Assembly (NCBI RefSeq): GCF_040545425.1
Contig: NZ_JBEPLW010000012.1
DNA: 64,000 nucleotides
Reading direction: 5' to 3' (one strand)
Source of the DNA: Bhargavaea ullalensis
GTDB lineage: Bacteria; Bacillota; Bacilli; Bacillales_A; Planococcaceae
This document shows, piece by piece, positions 41,313 through 49,729 of this stretch. The notes under the pieces are model-generated. The model had not been told where the DNA came from. It was given only the letters and a program-made list of their open reading frames with translations, and ran no database searches. The translations under genes were made by a program, and so were the position numbers. Numbering within the stretch: position 1 is the stretch's first letter; each line of letters opens with the position of its first letter.

Positions 41313-42239
41313 ATGGTTCCTATCAGTATTTTCGGCTTTGTGGCTCTTTGGAGTCCGTATTTTTTTTCCGCTCTTGTTGCATTGTTCCTGATTTATTTGT
41401 TGATCACCGTTAAATGGCGGGATCGTTTTGCGGACAGTGAGCCGCTCAAGCGCAATGAGCTCATTTCCTTTTCGGTCGGCATGATCCTGGTCTACGTGAC
41501 GAAAGGCTCGCCGGTAGATCTGCTCGGTCATATTCTGTTCACGATGCACATGGTGCAGATGGCCGTACTCCTGCTTGTTGCGGCTCCGTTCATCATCATG
41601 GGGATACCGGGGTGGATCTGGAAAAAGGTCTTTGCTGTGCCGGTTCTCGGCAGAGTGCTCGTTGTAATGACTCGGCCGGTCATCAGTCTGATCGTCTTCA
41701 GCGCCATGTTCTCGGTGTATCATCTGCCGCTCGTTCTGGATACGATCAAACTGAGCATTCCGCTTCATGCCGCGTTCACGATCACGCTGTTCATTTCGGC
41801 GCTGTTTCTCTGGTGGCCGATCGTCAACACGATCAGCGTGACGACGAAACTGCAGGGGCTCCATAAAGTGGCTTACATCATTGCGAGCGCCATCCTCATC
41901 ACGCCGGCATGTGCGCTCATCATCTTCGTCGACACGCCCGTCTATGAGACGTATCAGAGCGGGGAAGCGTGGATCCAGTCGATGGCTCTCTGTGTTCCTG
42001 CGTCCACGCTCGGCACGCTGGCCAATGCCGGGCTGTCGGGTCCGGAAGTCTTTACGAACATGCCGGTCCTTTATGACCAGCAGCTCGGCGGCGTCATCAT
42101 GAAAGTTCTTCAGGAAATCATCTACGGCGTCGTCCTCGGCAAGATCTTCTTCAACTGGTTCCAACACGAGCGCGACAATGCCGATGACATCACAAAAAAA
42201 CAACTGCTGGAACGGGAACGGCTTTCGATGTACAGCTGA
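41313..42239 (+). CDS. ctaG: Cytochrome c oxidase assembly factor CtaG
   Basis: 308 residues with about seven membrane helices and His/Met-rich loops (HILFTMHMVQM, conserved for copper handling in the caa3 CtaG family). Needed for active caa3 oxidase in B. subtilis, probably through CuB delivery. AGGAG 8 nt before the ATG. Followed after 31 nt by a DUF420 gene. Confidence 0.93.
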   Translation: MVPISIFGFVALWSPYFFSALVALFLIYLLITVKWRDRFADSEPLKRNELISFSVGMILVYVTKGSPVDLLGHILFTMHMVQMAVLLLVAAPFIIMGIPGWIWKKVFAVPVLGRVLVVMTRPVISLIVFSAMFSVYHLPLVLDTIKLSIPLHAAFTITLFISALFLWWPIVNTISVTTKLQGLHKVAYIIASAILITPACALIIFVDTPVYETYQSGEAWIQSMALCVPASTLGTLANAGLSGPEVFTNMPVLYDQQLGGVIMKVLQEIIYGVVLGKIFFNWFQHERDNADDITKKQLLERERLSMYS

Positions 42240-42270
42240 TCCCGGCAAGCCTTAGGGGGAAAACCATCCG

Positions 42271-42732
42271 ATGTCCGTTCCGTTTTTGCCAACACTCAGC
42301 ACCTTTTTCATTGCACTCAGCGCCGTTTTGGTCGCAATCGGCTGGAGGCTCATCACTCAGAGAAAAATCGAGGCCCACAAGAAAACGATGCTGGCGGCCG
42401 GTGTGTCCGCACTCTTGTTCTTCATCATCTACATTTCGCGGACCGTCTTTATCGGCAACACCTCGTTCGGCGGCCCGGACAGTCTGAAGATCTACTACAC
42501 GGTCTTTTTGATCTTTCACATTTTCCTCGCCACAGTCGGCGCGGTATTCGGGCTCATTTCAATCTGGACGGGACTGAAAGACGTCCTTCCGAGGCACCGG
42601 AAGATCGGGCCGATCACGAGCATCATCTGGTTTTTCACGGCCATTACCGGCGTTGCGGTCTACCTGCTGCTGTACGTGTTCTATAAAGGCGGGGAAACCA
42701 CTTCGGTGTTCCGTGCCATCCTCGGATATTGA
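42271..42732 (+). CDS. DUF420 membrane protein (YozB-like)
   Basis: 153 residues, four membrane helices. Conserved His in AHKKTMLAAG and FLIFHIFLATVG and in RHRKIGPIT fit DUF420, often found near oxidase assembly genes and suspected of heme or copper handling. Probably co-transcribed with ctaG. Confidence 0.85.
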   Translation: MSVPFLPTLSTFFIALSAVLVAIGWRLITQRKIEAHKKTMLAAGVSALLFFIIYISRTVFIGNTSFGGPDSLKIYYTVFLIFHIFLATVGAVFGLISIWTGLKDVLPRHRKIGPITSIIWFFTAITGVAVYLLLYVFYKGGETTSVFRAILGY

Positions 42733-42735
42733 TCT

Positions 42736-42780
42736 AAAAAGAGTCATCACCCAAATGTCTGGGTGATGACTCCTTTTTTG
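42736..42780. terminator. Bidirectional terminator between the DUF420 and YtvI-like genes
   Basis: AAAAAGAGTCATCACCCA pairs with TGGGTGATGACTCCTTTTTT around an AATGTC loop. Confidence 0.85.
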
Positions 42781-42782
42781 AA

Positions 42783-43841
42783 TCAGATTTTAAAGTTCAG
42801 CCGGATGAACCCGGCTTCCTTGGCGGCGTTGAAGAGGATCACGACAAGCGGTCCGCCGAACAGCCCGAGAAAGCCGAACAGCTTGAGGCCGATGAACATG
42901 GCGACCAGCGTGGCAAGCGGCGACAGGCCGATCTGGGCCCCCATGACTTTCGGTTCCACGGTTCTTCTGACAATCAGGAGAATGACCGCAAGTATCGCCA
43001 GCTTCGTTCCTTCGGCCACGTCACCGCTTGCGAACTGGTAGATGGACCACGGTGCCAGGATGATGATCGATCCGAGGATCGGGATGATGTCGATGATCCA
43101 GATGACGAGTGACATGACGATCGCATACTGGGGCTTGATGATGAGCAGCCCGACAAATGTGATGCCGAGGATGATGAAGCTGACCAGCACTTGCGCCTTG
43201 ATGAATCCGAATATGACGACATTGATCCGGTCAAGCATCAACCTCACTTTTTCGCTGGTCGGATCAGACATGTACTTGAAAATCATCAGCCGCAGGGCGG
43301 GCAGCTCCAGCATGAACAGGAAGAGCGCAATCAGATAGACGATCGAGCTGACAAGAAAATTTGGGATGCCGGTGAGGAGTCCCGAAATCGTGTCATAGTT
43401 GACGAAGGAAAGGAGGGAGTCCCTCAGCGACTCGATGAGACGGTTCATCTCATTCTGGATCGCCTCCATCACTTCAAGCGGCATGCCCTCCGTGTAATTG
43501 AACAGCTTGTCCTGCATGTCGATCCAGGCACCGGTTGCCGCATTGAATTTTTCCGGCGCGGATTTCGTGAAATTGATCAGCTTGCCGAACAGCTGCGTGA
43601 TGCTGAAGTAAAACAAAAGGAGGAGCATCGCCATAAAGGAGATGAAGACGGTGATGACGGTCGTTTTTCGGCTCCATTTAAAGCGGTTCAGTGTCAATTT
43701 GACGACCGGTTCAAGGAAAATGGCCGTGATCAGGGCGAACAAAAGCGGAAGCGAGACGGGCAAGATGAATACGGCAAACAAAATTGCGGCCACGAGCAGG
43801 AAAAAGATAGTTAGTGTACGGCGATTCAGCCATCTGGACAT
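42783..43841 (-). CDS. AI-2E/YtvI family transporter
   Basis: 352 residues, about eight membrane helices with the family's large extracytoplasmic coiled region between TM3 and TM4 (about 80-150) and the conserved PQYAIVMSLVIWIIDIIPILG and GPLVVILFNAAKEA. Closest in feel to the sporulation-linked YtvI group, but AI-2E family members also move Na+/H+ or autoinducers. Separated from its neighbours by a terminator and by the repeat region. Confidence 0.8.
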   Translation of the reverse strand: MSRWLNRRTLTIFFLLVAAILFAVFILPVSLPLLFALITAIFLEPVVKLTLNRFKWSRKTTVITVFISFMAMLLLLFYFSITQLFGKLINFTKSAPEKFNAATGAWIDMQDKLFNYTEGMPLEVMEAIQNEMNRLIESLRDSLLSFVNYDTISGLLTGIPNFLVSSIVYLIALFLFMLELPALRLMIFKYMSDPTSEKVRLMLDRINVVIFGFIKAQVLVSFIILGITFVGLLIIKPQYAIVMSLVIWIIDIIPILGSIIILAPWSIYQFASGDVAEGTKLAILAVILLIVRRTVEPKVMGAQIGLSPLATLVAMFIGLKLFGFLGLFGGPLVVILFNAAKEAGFIRLNFKI

Positions 43842-43976
43842 GCAGCAGTCGCTCCCGAAAACGTAGTATGTTCATTATATCCAACCGCCCACTGTTTGAA
43901 TAGACGATTCTTCCTGCCAACGGTGCGGCCGGGGCTTTATTGGAATTGCTTCCATAGGAGGGGTGAACTCTGTCAG

Positions 43977-44093
43977 CCGAAGAACACCGCTTGCTTACAG
44001 CGAGCGGTGCCTCCGTCTCCTTGAGCTGTGCTCTGCGGAGCCTCAGACAGGTGCTTATCCGACCTGTCTCGAACTGTTCTTCGCCTTCTGAAT
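43977..44093. repeat. GC-rich inverted-repeat element, free-standing copy 4 (diverged)
   Basis: Outer inverted repeat GAAGAACA (43979-43986) with TGTTCTTC (44075-44082), the same place as the 12-bp outer stem of copy 1 but with different bases that still pair. Inner core GGTGCCTCCGTCTCCTTGAG...GCTCTGCGGAG aligns with the others. Two more stems: CCGCT...AGCGG near 43987 and GACAGGT/ACCTGTC at 44046-44069. Confidence 0.75.
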
Positions 44094-44130
44094 GGAATTA
44101 AAAAGAGAACCGAAGTGATGATTGCTCCAC

Positions 44131-44235
44131 GAATCCACTCAACGGGGCTACGCGCTCACTCACGGGGCCTATGATTCCACTCACCCCGGCAATGCGCTCA
44201 CTCACAAAGCCTATGATTCCACTCTCTCCAGACAA
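44131..44235. repeat. 21-bp-period tandem repeat, type A (five units)
   Basis: Units start at 44131, 44152, 44173, 44194 and 44215, alternating GAATCCACTC/GATTCCACTC and GCGCTCACTC starts exactly as in the array at 9198, and again close to a GC-rich inverted-repeat element. No gene in 43842-44323. Confidence 0.85.
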
Positions 44236-44282
44236 CGACCGCCTCCATCCAAAAGCGGTCTAAACTGCTCAAACCGACAGGA

Positions 44283-44323
44283 AACCGCCCCTCTTCCTCT
44301 CGGGAAGCGGGGCGGTGGTGAGG
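44283..44323 (-). terminator. Terminator of the YugN-like gene
   Basis: ACCGCCCC and GGGGCGGT arms with a CTT/AAG extension, directly beyond the stop on the minus strand. Confidence 0.7.
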
Positions 44324-44689
44324 TCAAGCGTTCAGGTCGTACGGCTTCAGGTCCTCCTGGACTTCAAGAAGCGTCTTGGAGCAGCTTTTGACCAGATAAT
44401 CGGGAAATACTTCATCTTCGCCGTATTCCACGCCGTGCGGATAGTAGTGCTTGCCGAGCACGGGCTTTTTCAGATGCATCGTTGCATTGCCCGAACCGAC
44501 ATCGCCGTCGGTCGTATAGCCGAAGATGCGAAGGTAGTAAGTGCCTTCCTTGATGACGATCTTTTTATCGTAGCTGACCCGCTCGTAGTCCCACTGTTCG
44601 CCGCGGATGAGTCCGTGCTTGTTCATGATTTCATCCAGCAATGTGAGTTCGGCTGTCACGCCTTCGATACCGGTGTTCTCAAAGTACAT
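44324..44689 (-). CDS. YugN-like family protein (YlbA position)
   Basis: 121 residues. Conserved blocks LIRGEQWDYERVSYDKKIV and TYYLRIFGYTTDGDVGS, then HLKKPVLGKHYYPHGVEY fit the YugN-like family of small cytoplasmic proteins. It lies between the cta cluster and ylbC, where B. subtilis has ylbA. AAAGGAGG is upstream of the ATG. Function unknown. Confidence 0.8.
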   Translation of the reverse strand: MYFENTGIEGVTAELTLLDEIMNKHGLIRGEQWDYERVSYDKKIVIKEGTYYLRIFGYTTDGDVGSGNATMHLKKPVLGKHYYPHGVEYGEDEVFPDYLVKSCSKTLLEVQEDLKPYDLNA

Positions 44690-44776
44690 GATTCATTTGC
44701 CTCCTTTGGGCCGGTCTGCCCTTATCCATATACCTTCTTATGATAGAACAACTGCATTCCGGTTGCAATGGCAAGA

Positions 44777-44806
44777 TTGTGTCCGCCGTGCGTACACTGA
44801 TATAAT
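44777..44806 (+). promoter_or_regulatory. Promoter of the CAP-domain gene
   Basis: TTGTGT (44777-44782), 18-nt spacer, TATAAT (44801-44806) with TGA before it (extended -10), 35 nt ahead of the TTG start. Confidence 0.6.
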
Positions 44807-44840
44807 GAACTTAAATTCATCGGACCAAGGAGTTTTTTCA

Positions 44841-45908
44841 TTGAAATTTGCGCTTCGCGTCGTCTTCGTCCTCCTGTTGGTCGCCGGATTTATCTTGTTC
44901 GTGTCTCGGGGACCGGACGAGAATGAGTTGCTTGTCTCTCCGGTCGGCCCGAATACGGCACTGCCGCAGGAAAACGCGGTCCAGAATGCCCACGAAGCAA
45001 TGGCCCGGCCCAATGCCGGACTGGCCGTTTTCGTCGGCGGCCCGGCAGACGCTTTCACCGACAAATACGGAAAACCCGACCGGATTGAGCCGTCCTCGTA
45101 CGGTTTCGAATGGTGGGTGTATGATGATCCGGTGACCGACTACATGATGGCCGGCGTCAAAAATGGAGTTGTCAATCAAATCTACACGGCCGGAGAGGGA
45201 CGGGAAGTGTCTCCATTTTCAATCGGCCAGCCTCTTGAAGAGATATACGCCTCCACCATCCTGGATTCTGAAGTGAATGTGGAGATCGGCACCAATCAGT
45301 ATGTGTTCACGCTGGCCGGCGACGATATGCAGGAGCGGATGCTCGTGGCCTATGACGGGCTCTTTGCGCAGCTGTATGCCGACATGGATTCCGGTTCGCT
45401 GTTTGCCGTCCGGTTCATCACCCCTGAAATGCTCGTGCTGCAGCAGCCGTACGAAATGAGCTACAGCGGGGATTTGCCGACGCCGCCTCCGATGTCGTCC
45501 ACTCTCCAGAGAGCGGTGGACCGGGCGAACGAGCGGCAGGTGATCGACCTCGCCAATCTTTACAGGAAGCGGACGGGGCTCCCCGTTCTCGCCGAAGACG
45601 CGGAAGCCACCGCCGTTGCGCGAGAACGGGCCGCCAAGGCGAAACGTGCGGGGATCCAGCTGAAGGAGGAGCTGCCATCCTTGTCGGATGACCTCCAGCA
45701 GGCGCACATCAGCTACAGCGGTGCGGGAGAAAACAAGGCGGCGGATTATGTAGATGCCCCGGCCACGCTGCATGGTTGGATCAATTCTCCGGAACACCGG
45801 GTACTGCTCCGTAAGCCGGGGTTCAACAGCCAGGGAGCGGGAGTGTCGGGAAACAATTACTCGCATATCCTGCTTGAAAGGCCCGATCCGGCGGGCACTT
45901 CAAACTAA
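44841..45908 (+). CDS. ylbC: CAP/SCP-domain extracytoplasmic protein (YlbC-like)
   Basis: 355 residues. N-terminal signal anchor (about 2-20), a CAP-associated beta domain (about 55-195) and a C-terminal CAP domain (about 215-350) ending with GWINSPEHRVLLRKPGF and the conserved His/Glu pocket. TTG start with AAGGAG 8 nt upstream; the longer open frame to 44607 lacks any signal. Faces outside the membrane; function unknown. Its stop is 4 nt from the stop of the convergent aspartokinase gene. Confidence 0.88.
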   Translation: MKFALRVVFVLLLVAGFILFVSRGPDENELLVSPVGPNTALPQENAVQNAHEAMARPNAGLAVFVGGPADAFTDKYGKPDRIEPSSYGFEWWVYDDPVTDYMMAGVKNGVVNQIYTAGEGREVSPFSIGQPLEEIYASTILDSEVNVEIGTNQYVFTLAGDDMQERMLVAYDGLFAQLYADMDSGSLFAVRFITPEMLVLQQPYEMSYSGDLPTPPPMSSTLQRAVDRANERQVIDLANLYRKRTGLPVLAEDAEATAVARERAAKAKRAGIQLKEELPSLSDDLQQAHISYSGAGENKAADYVDAPATLHGWINSPEHRVLLRKPGFNSQGAGVSGNNYSHILLERPDPAGTSN

Positions 45909-45912
45909 AGCG

Positions 45913-46641
45913 TCAGGGGATGATCCAGGTCCCCTGAGCGTCACCGGAATAACTTCGGATATGAAGCGGCACTTGCGCCCTTGCGGCGTACAGTGCCGCT
46001 TTTTTCTGGATGACCGGGCGTGCGGCAGCGAGCAGGGGGACCAGTTCCGCATAAGACATGAAACTGATCATTTCCGCTTTCGGATCCAGGTCCGGATCCG
46101 CACTCATGATGCCCGGCACGTCCTTGAAGAATTCTGCGGCGTCCGCGTCCAGCGCCTTCGCCAGCACGACCGCCGTCAGGTCGCTGCCGCCCCGGCCGGC
46201 CGTTCTGATGAAGCCGTCCGTGCCTGTGCCGAGAAAACCGGGGACGATGCCGACAGTCCCGTCGCCGAGTGATTGCAGCAGACGGGCGCCGTCCGCACGG
46301 AGACCGGCAGTGCGGAACGGCCCTTCGGCAGTGATGCCCGAACGCGTCCCGTACAGCAATTCGTTCCTGATGCCGGCAGCCGCCAGTTCCGCAGACAGCA
46401 CGGCGCAGGAGAGGAGTTCCCCGCATGCAGCCGCCAGATCTGCGGCCTGCGGGGAATTGACGAGGTCGCGGCTTGCGCAAAGCAGGCTGTCCGTTGAATA
46501 AGGATCACCTGCGCGTCCCATCGCCGAAACGACGGCGATGACCCGGCCGTGTTCCCGGATGCCCCTGCGGATGTGCCGGATGCAGTGCTCCCTGGAAGCA
46601 CTGTCCCTGACAGCAACGCCGCCGAATTTTTGGATGATCAT
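45913..46641 (-). CDS. Stand-alone aspartokinase-type catalytic domain, no ACT regulation
   Basis: 242 residues only. Amino-acid-kinase fold: MIIQKFGGVAV at the N-terminus (KFGG phosphate loop) and GRGGSDLTAVVLAKALDADA with FFKDVPGIMSADP for ATP/aspartate binding. Ordinary aspartokinases have ~400 residues with C-terminal ACT domains for feedback; here the frame stops just after the kinase domain, so lysine/threonine feedback should be absent. It diverges from a MurE paralogue with the diaminopimelate motif, which suggests a dedicated supply of aspartyl phosphate for diaminopimelate. Activity is inferred. Confidence 0.8.
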   Translation of the reverse strand: MIIQKFGGVAVRDSASREHCIRHIRRGIREHGRVIAVVSAMGRAGDPYSTDSLLCASRDLVNSPQAADLAAACGELLSCAVLSAELAAAGIRNELLYGTRSGITAEGPFRTAGLRADGARLLQSLGDGTVGIVPGFLGTGTDGFIRTAGRGGSDLTAVVLAKALDADAAEFFKDVPGIMSADPDLDPKAEMISFMSYAELVPLLAAARPVIQKKAALYAARAQVPLHIRSYSGDAQGTWIIP

Positions 46642-46712
46642 CGCCTGGTGCCACCTTCTTTCCGCGTGTCAAACGAGTTTCGGTCCACATACGATGAAAT
46701 GGACTCCAACAT

Positions 46713-46740
46713 AATGTATTCGCTGGAAGAGAAAATGTTC
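46713..46740 (-). promoter_or_regulatory. Candidate sigma-E-type promoter for the aspartokinase gene
   Basis: On the minus strand GAACATT (46734-46740), 13-nt spacer, AATACATT (46713-46720). These match the mother-cell sigma-E consensus KMATATT / CATACANT at 6 of 7 and 7 of 8 positions as I recall it. The leader to the ATG would be ~65 nt. A tentative reading. Confidence 0.35.
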
Positions 46741-46755
46741 GGGAAGGGGCTATGC

Positions 46756-48288
46756 ATGATCCTTTTATGCGAACTGCTGAAGAATTGGCCTTGCACCGCT
46801 GAGGGGGGCGATATCCGGACCGAGATCCATGCCGTGACCGACCATTCCGCAGAAGTGGTGCCGGGTTCGCTTTTCGTCGCCAGAAAAGGCCGGGCATCCG
46901 ACGGGGCGGCTCATATCCCCGAGGCGCTCCGCAAAGGCGCCGTTGCCGTCGTCACCGATTCCGCCTCGCCGCCCGTCCTTCCGCCGGGTGTCGTTTCCGT
47001 CTCCGTGCCGGATGCTGCTGATTTCCTGGCACATGCCTGTTCCGCTTTTTTTGGCCGTCCGTCCGAACGGCTTTCGGTCATCGCGGTGACGGGCACGAAC
47101 GGCAAGACGACGGTGACCCGCTTCATTGGACAGATATTCAAAGAAGCGGGAGTGAAGGCGGCGGTGCTCGGAACACTCGGTCTTTGGATTGACGGGGAGC
47201 AGGCAGATTATCCGCTGCCGCCGATGACGACCGTTCCGCCCGCACATCTGCATAAGGTGCTCCGCCACTGCGTTGATGCCGGCGTCACCCACGTTGCCCT
47301 GGAGGCATCCTCGCTCGGTCTGGAAGGCGGACGGCTCAACCATTGCCGGATCCGCGACGGGATTTTTCTCAATATCGGCAATGACCACCACGGCGAGCAC
47401 GGCGGCGAAGCCGCCTATCTCCGGGCAAAGGCGCGGCTGGTGAAGCTGGCAGACCAGATCATTGTGAACCGGGATGACCCCGCTGTCCTGAAACTATGCG
47501 AAGGAGCGATTCCGGCCTGGACTTTCGGCGGAACGCCCGGGGACGGCCGCCATGTCTGGATTGCCGATGACGGGAGCGGCGGCTGGGAGGCGGGCTGGTG
47601 CGGCGGGGGGGCGGCCGTGGATGCGCCGGTCGGCGGCGAACACAACCGGCTGAACGCCGCCGCTGCCCTTGCCGCCGCCCTGTCGGCGGGTCTGGAACCT
47701 GCAGGCTGCGCCGGGGCACTCGGCAGGCTCAGGCTGCCGGCGGGAAGGATGCAGGAGATGGAGAAAAACGGAATCCGGGTTGTCGTCGACTATGCGCATA
47801 CGCCGGATGCACTGGAAGCGGTCCTGAAGGCGCTTTCCCGCACGGCAACCGGCCGGCTCATCACCGTTTTTGGCTGCGGGGGTGACCGGGACAAGGAAAA
47901 GCGGCCGGAAATGGGGGAAATCGCGGCGTTTTATTCGTCGGAGGTATGGGTGACGTCGGACAATCCGAGGAATGAGGACCCGGAAGCCATCATCCGGGAC
48001 ATTTTCAAAGGCATCGGCAGGCAGACGGCCCGCTTCAGGAAGGAGCCGGACCGTGACCGTGCCATCCGGTATGCGATTGCCGGCGCAACTCCGGGTGACG
48101 TGGTCCTGATCGCCGGGAAGGGCCATGAATCCGGCCAGACCGCCGGGGGAGTGACAAAGCCGTTTTCCGACGCGGAGGCGGCCGAGCGGCATTTAAGCCA
48201 TTATCACGGCAACCATCTTGAAATTTCTGGTGCAGACCCGGTGCAATCCGTCGAGGGAATCTGTTATGATGGAGGAGAAATGGAGTGA
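46756..48288 (+). CDS. MurE-family UDP-MurNAc-tripeptide synthetase paralogue with DAP-type DNPR motif
   Basis: 510 residues. Three Mur ligase domains: N-terminal (1-105), central with the P-loop VTGTNGKTT (111-119), EASSLGLEGGRLNH, and YLRAKARL (carbamylated-Lys position), C-terminal with YAHTPDALEAVL, FGCGGDRDKEKRPEMG and TSDNPRNEDP (DNPR about 402-405), the motif of meso-diaminopimelate-adding MurE; Lys-adding enzymes differ here. The usual DHxDYHG reads DHHGEHG, so it is a divergent paralogue rather than the dcw-cluster MurE. ATG 46756 has AAGGGG 6 nt upstream. Overlaps the ylbF start region by a few bases. Confidence 0.85.
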   Translation: MILLCELLKNWPCTAEGGDIRTEIHAVTDHSAEVVPGSLFVARKGRASDGAAHIPEALRKGAVAVVTDSASPPVLPPGVVSVSVPDAADFLAHACSAFFGRPSERLSVIAVTGTNGKTTVTRFIGQIFKEAGVKAAVLGTLGLWIDGEQADYPLPPMTTVPPAHLHKVLRHCVDAGVTHVALEASSLGLEGGRLNHCRIRDGIFLNIGNDHHGEHGGEAAYLRAKARLVKLADQIIVNRDDPAVLKLCEGAIPAWTFGGTPGDGRHVWIADDGSGGWEAGWCGGGAAVDAPVGGEHNRLNAAAALAAALSAGLEPAGCAGALGRLRLPAGRMQEMEKNGIRVVVDYAHTPDALEAVLKALSRTATGRLITVFGCGGDRDKEKRPEMGEIAAFYSSEVWVTSDNPRNEDPEAIIRDIFKGIGRQTARFRKEPDRDRAIRYAIAGATPGDVVLIAGKGHESGQTAGGVTKPFSDAEAAERHLSHYHGNHLEISGADPVQSVEGICYDGGEME

Positions 48289-48740
48289 TGCCGATGATGA
48301 TGACCGACGAATGGCTCCGCGTCATCGATGAATCAGAACTGCTCAGCCGGATGATCGTCTGCTCCGAACAGGCGGCGGCATACCGGCTTGCCCATAATGA
48401 AGTGTACACCGATCCGGCGCTGCTGGAGGACATCCGCGATTTCGCCCGGATGAAGGAGCAATACGAGGAGGTTCAGCGGTTTGGCCGCTACCATCCCGAT
48501 TACTCGACCATCATGAAGCAGATCCGCGTCAAAAAGCGGGAACTGGACCTGGACGACAAGATCGCCGCCCTCAAGGTGGCGGAAAACGATCTGCAGGATC
48601 TGCTGGATGAAGTGAGCCTCCTGATCGGCAAGACGGTTTCCGAGTCTGTGAAGGTCCCGGTCAGCAATCCGTTCTTTTCAAAGGATTCGTCCTGCGGCGG
48701 AAGTTGCGGTTCCGGCGGTTCCTGCTCCTGCAGTGCGTGA
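48288..48740 (+). CDS. ylbF: YlbF/RicF, subunit of the RicAFT (Y-complex)
   Basis: 150 residues from ATG 48288 (ATGs at 48294-48300 are alternatives). Helical YlbF/YmcA domain with FARMKEQYEEVQRFGRYHPD, followed by a Cys/Gly/Ser-rich tail CGGSCGSGGSCSCSA. With RicA and RicT this protein forms a complex carrying [4Fe-4S] clusters that aids RNase Y-dependent mRNA processing and promotes competence, biofilm and sporulation in B. subtilis. The cysteine tail is a plausible cluster ligand region. Confidence 0.92.
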   Translation: MPMMMTDEWLRVIDESELLSRMIVCSEQAAAYRLAHNEVYTDPALLEDIRDFARMKEQYEEVQRFGRYHPDYSTIMKQIRVKKRELDLDDKIAALKVAENDLQDLLDEVSLLIGKTVSESVKVPVSNPFFSKDSSCGGSCGSGGSCSCSA

Positions 48741-48768
48741 ACTGCCCGTTTGAAAAAAAGGTCCATAC

Positions 48769-48812
48769 GGAAACAGGCCAGCCCCGATCAACATCGGGCT
48801 GGCCTGTTTTAT
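48769..48812. terminator. Bidirectional terminator between ylbF and the GDPD gene
   Basis: AAACAGGCCAGCCCCGAT pairs with ATCGGGCTGGCCTGTTT (one bulge), A-rich left and T-rich right flanks. Confidence 0.88.
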
Positions 48813-49729
48813 ATTTCGTCGCCCGGAAATTCCAGAGAGACGGCTTCCATTGCAAGGTCGGGCCGGTCGGTGATGATGCCCGAGGCGCCGGACCGGATCA
48901 GCCGGATCATTTCGTCTGGGTCGTTAATCGTCCAGTAGTGCACCGGGACGTTGCGCTTGCCGAGAAACCGGATGAACGGACCGAGATCAAGCGGGAAGAC
49001 ACCTGAGCTGACGGGAATCTGGATCACGTCGGCATCCGGCTGATAAAGATGGCCGAACCCGCTCGCAAATGACAGATAGGCCCGCCGGACTTCATGCTCC
49101 CCGGCACCGAGCGCCACCTGGTTCCGTGCGTACAGGTTAAACCGGTCGATCTGACTGTCAAAGAAGCTGGTGACGACCACCCGGTTGTGGGCTTCCGCCT
49201 CATCGATCACTTTCCAGAGCTTCGACGGGACTATGCCGCCCTCATACGTATCAGGCGCATCTTTCATGTCAATATTGATCAGCATATGGGGGAATTCATC
49301 CAGCAGCTCTTTCAGCGTGACCGCCCCGCCGCACTGTCCCCTGAACGGATAAAGCCCGTCTTCCGTACAGAAGCGGTAGCCGAAATCCGCTTTCCGGAGA
49401 TCGGCAAGCGGATAGTCGCCGGGCTTGCCTTCAAGGTCGGTCGTCCGCCCGAGCGAGTCGTCGTGGAAGATGATGATCTCCTCGTCTTTTGTGAGGTACA
49501 CATCCACCTCGAATCCGTGCACGCCGAGTTCTGCGGACTTTCTGAAGGCGGTCATTGTGTTTTCCGGTGCCAGTCCCGCTCCTCCCCGGTGTGCCAGGAT
49601 GATCGGCCGGTCGTAGTCCAGTGCAGGCAGAGGACTGCGGATCTGCGGTTTTGAAAGCATTCTGGAACCTGCCCAGGCGGCGGCGCCGGCCGCTGCGACG
49701 GTCAGGGCGATTCTCTTTTTCTTCTCCAT
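48809..49729 (-). CDS. Glycerophosphodiester phosphodiesterase
   Basis: 306 residues. N-terminal hydrophobic segment (about 5-22, basic start MEKKKR) suggests export or anchoring. GDPD TIM-barrel: AHRGGAGLAPENT with the catalytic His, EVDVYLTKDE metal ligands and FHDDSLGRTT with the second His; C-terminal HYWTINDPDEM. Hydrolyses glycerophosphodiesters or lipid head groups to glycerol-3-phosphate. Strong AAGGAGG 5 nt before the ATG. Confidence 0.9.
   Translation of the reverse strand: MEKKKRIALTVAAAGAAAWAGSRMLSKPQIRSPLPALDYDRPIILAHRGGAGLAPENTMTAFRKSAELGVHGFEVDVYLTKDEEIIIFHDDSLGRTTDLEGKPGDYPLADLRKADFGYRFCTEDGLYPFRGQCGGAVTLKELLDEFPHMLINIDMKDAPDTYEGGIVPSKLWKVIDEAEAHNRVVVTSFFDSQIDRFNLYARNQVALGAGEHEVRRAYLSFASGFGHLYQPDADVIQIPVSSGVFPLDLGPFIRFLGKRNVPVHYWTINDPDEMIRLIRSGASGIITDRPDLAMEAVSLEFPGDEI

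Noticed and set aside
43962..44093. Short open frame with GGAGGG and GTG running through the inverted-repeat element
   Set aside because: The GTG touches the GGAGG, so spacing is wrong, and the frame in the 9.3-kb copy has stops and no start, although part of its translation is similar; structure conservation explains the similarity better.
45909..45945. Terminator between ylbC and the aspartokinase gene
   Set aside because: A CAGGGGA/TCCCCTG hairpin exists, but it lies inside the aspartokinase coding end and has no T-run in either direction.
46549..46755. Longer N-terminus for the MurE paralogue
   Set aside because: It would overlap the start of the aspartokinase gene in antisense and has no Mur-like sequence; the internal ATG has a good ribosome binding site.
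46755..48288. Main cell-wall MurE of the dcw cluster
   Set aside because: It lies outside the mraZ-mur-fts context and has altered central motifs (DHHGEHG), so it is treated as a paralogue.
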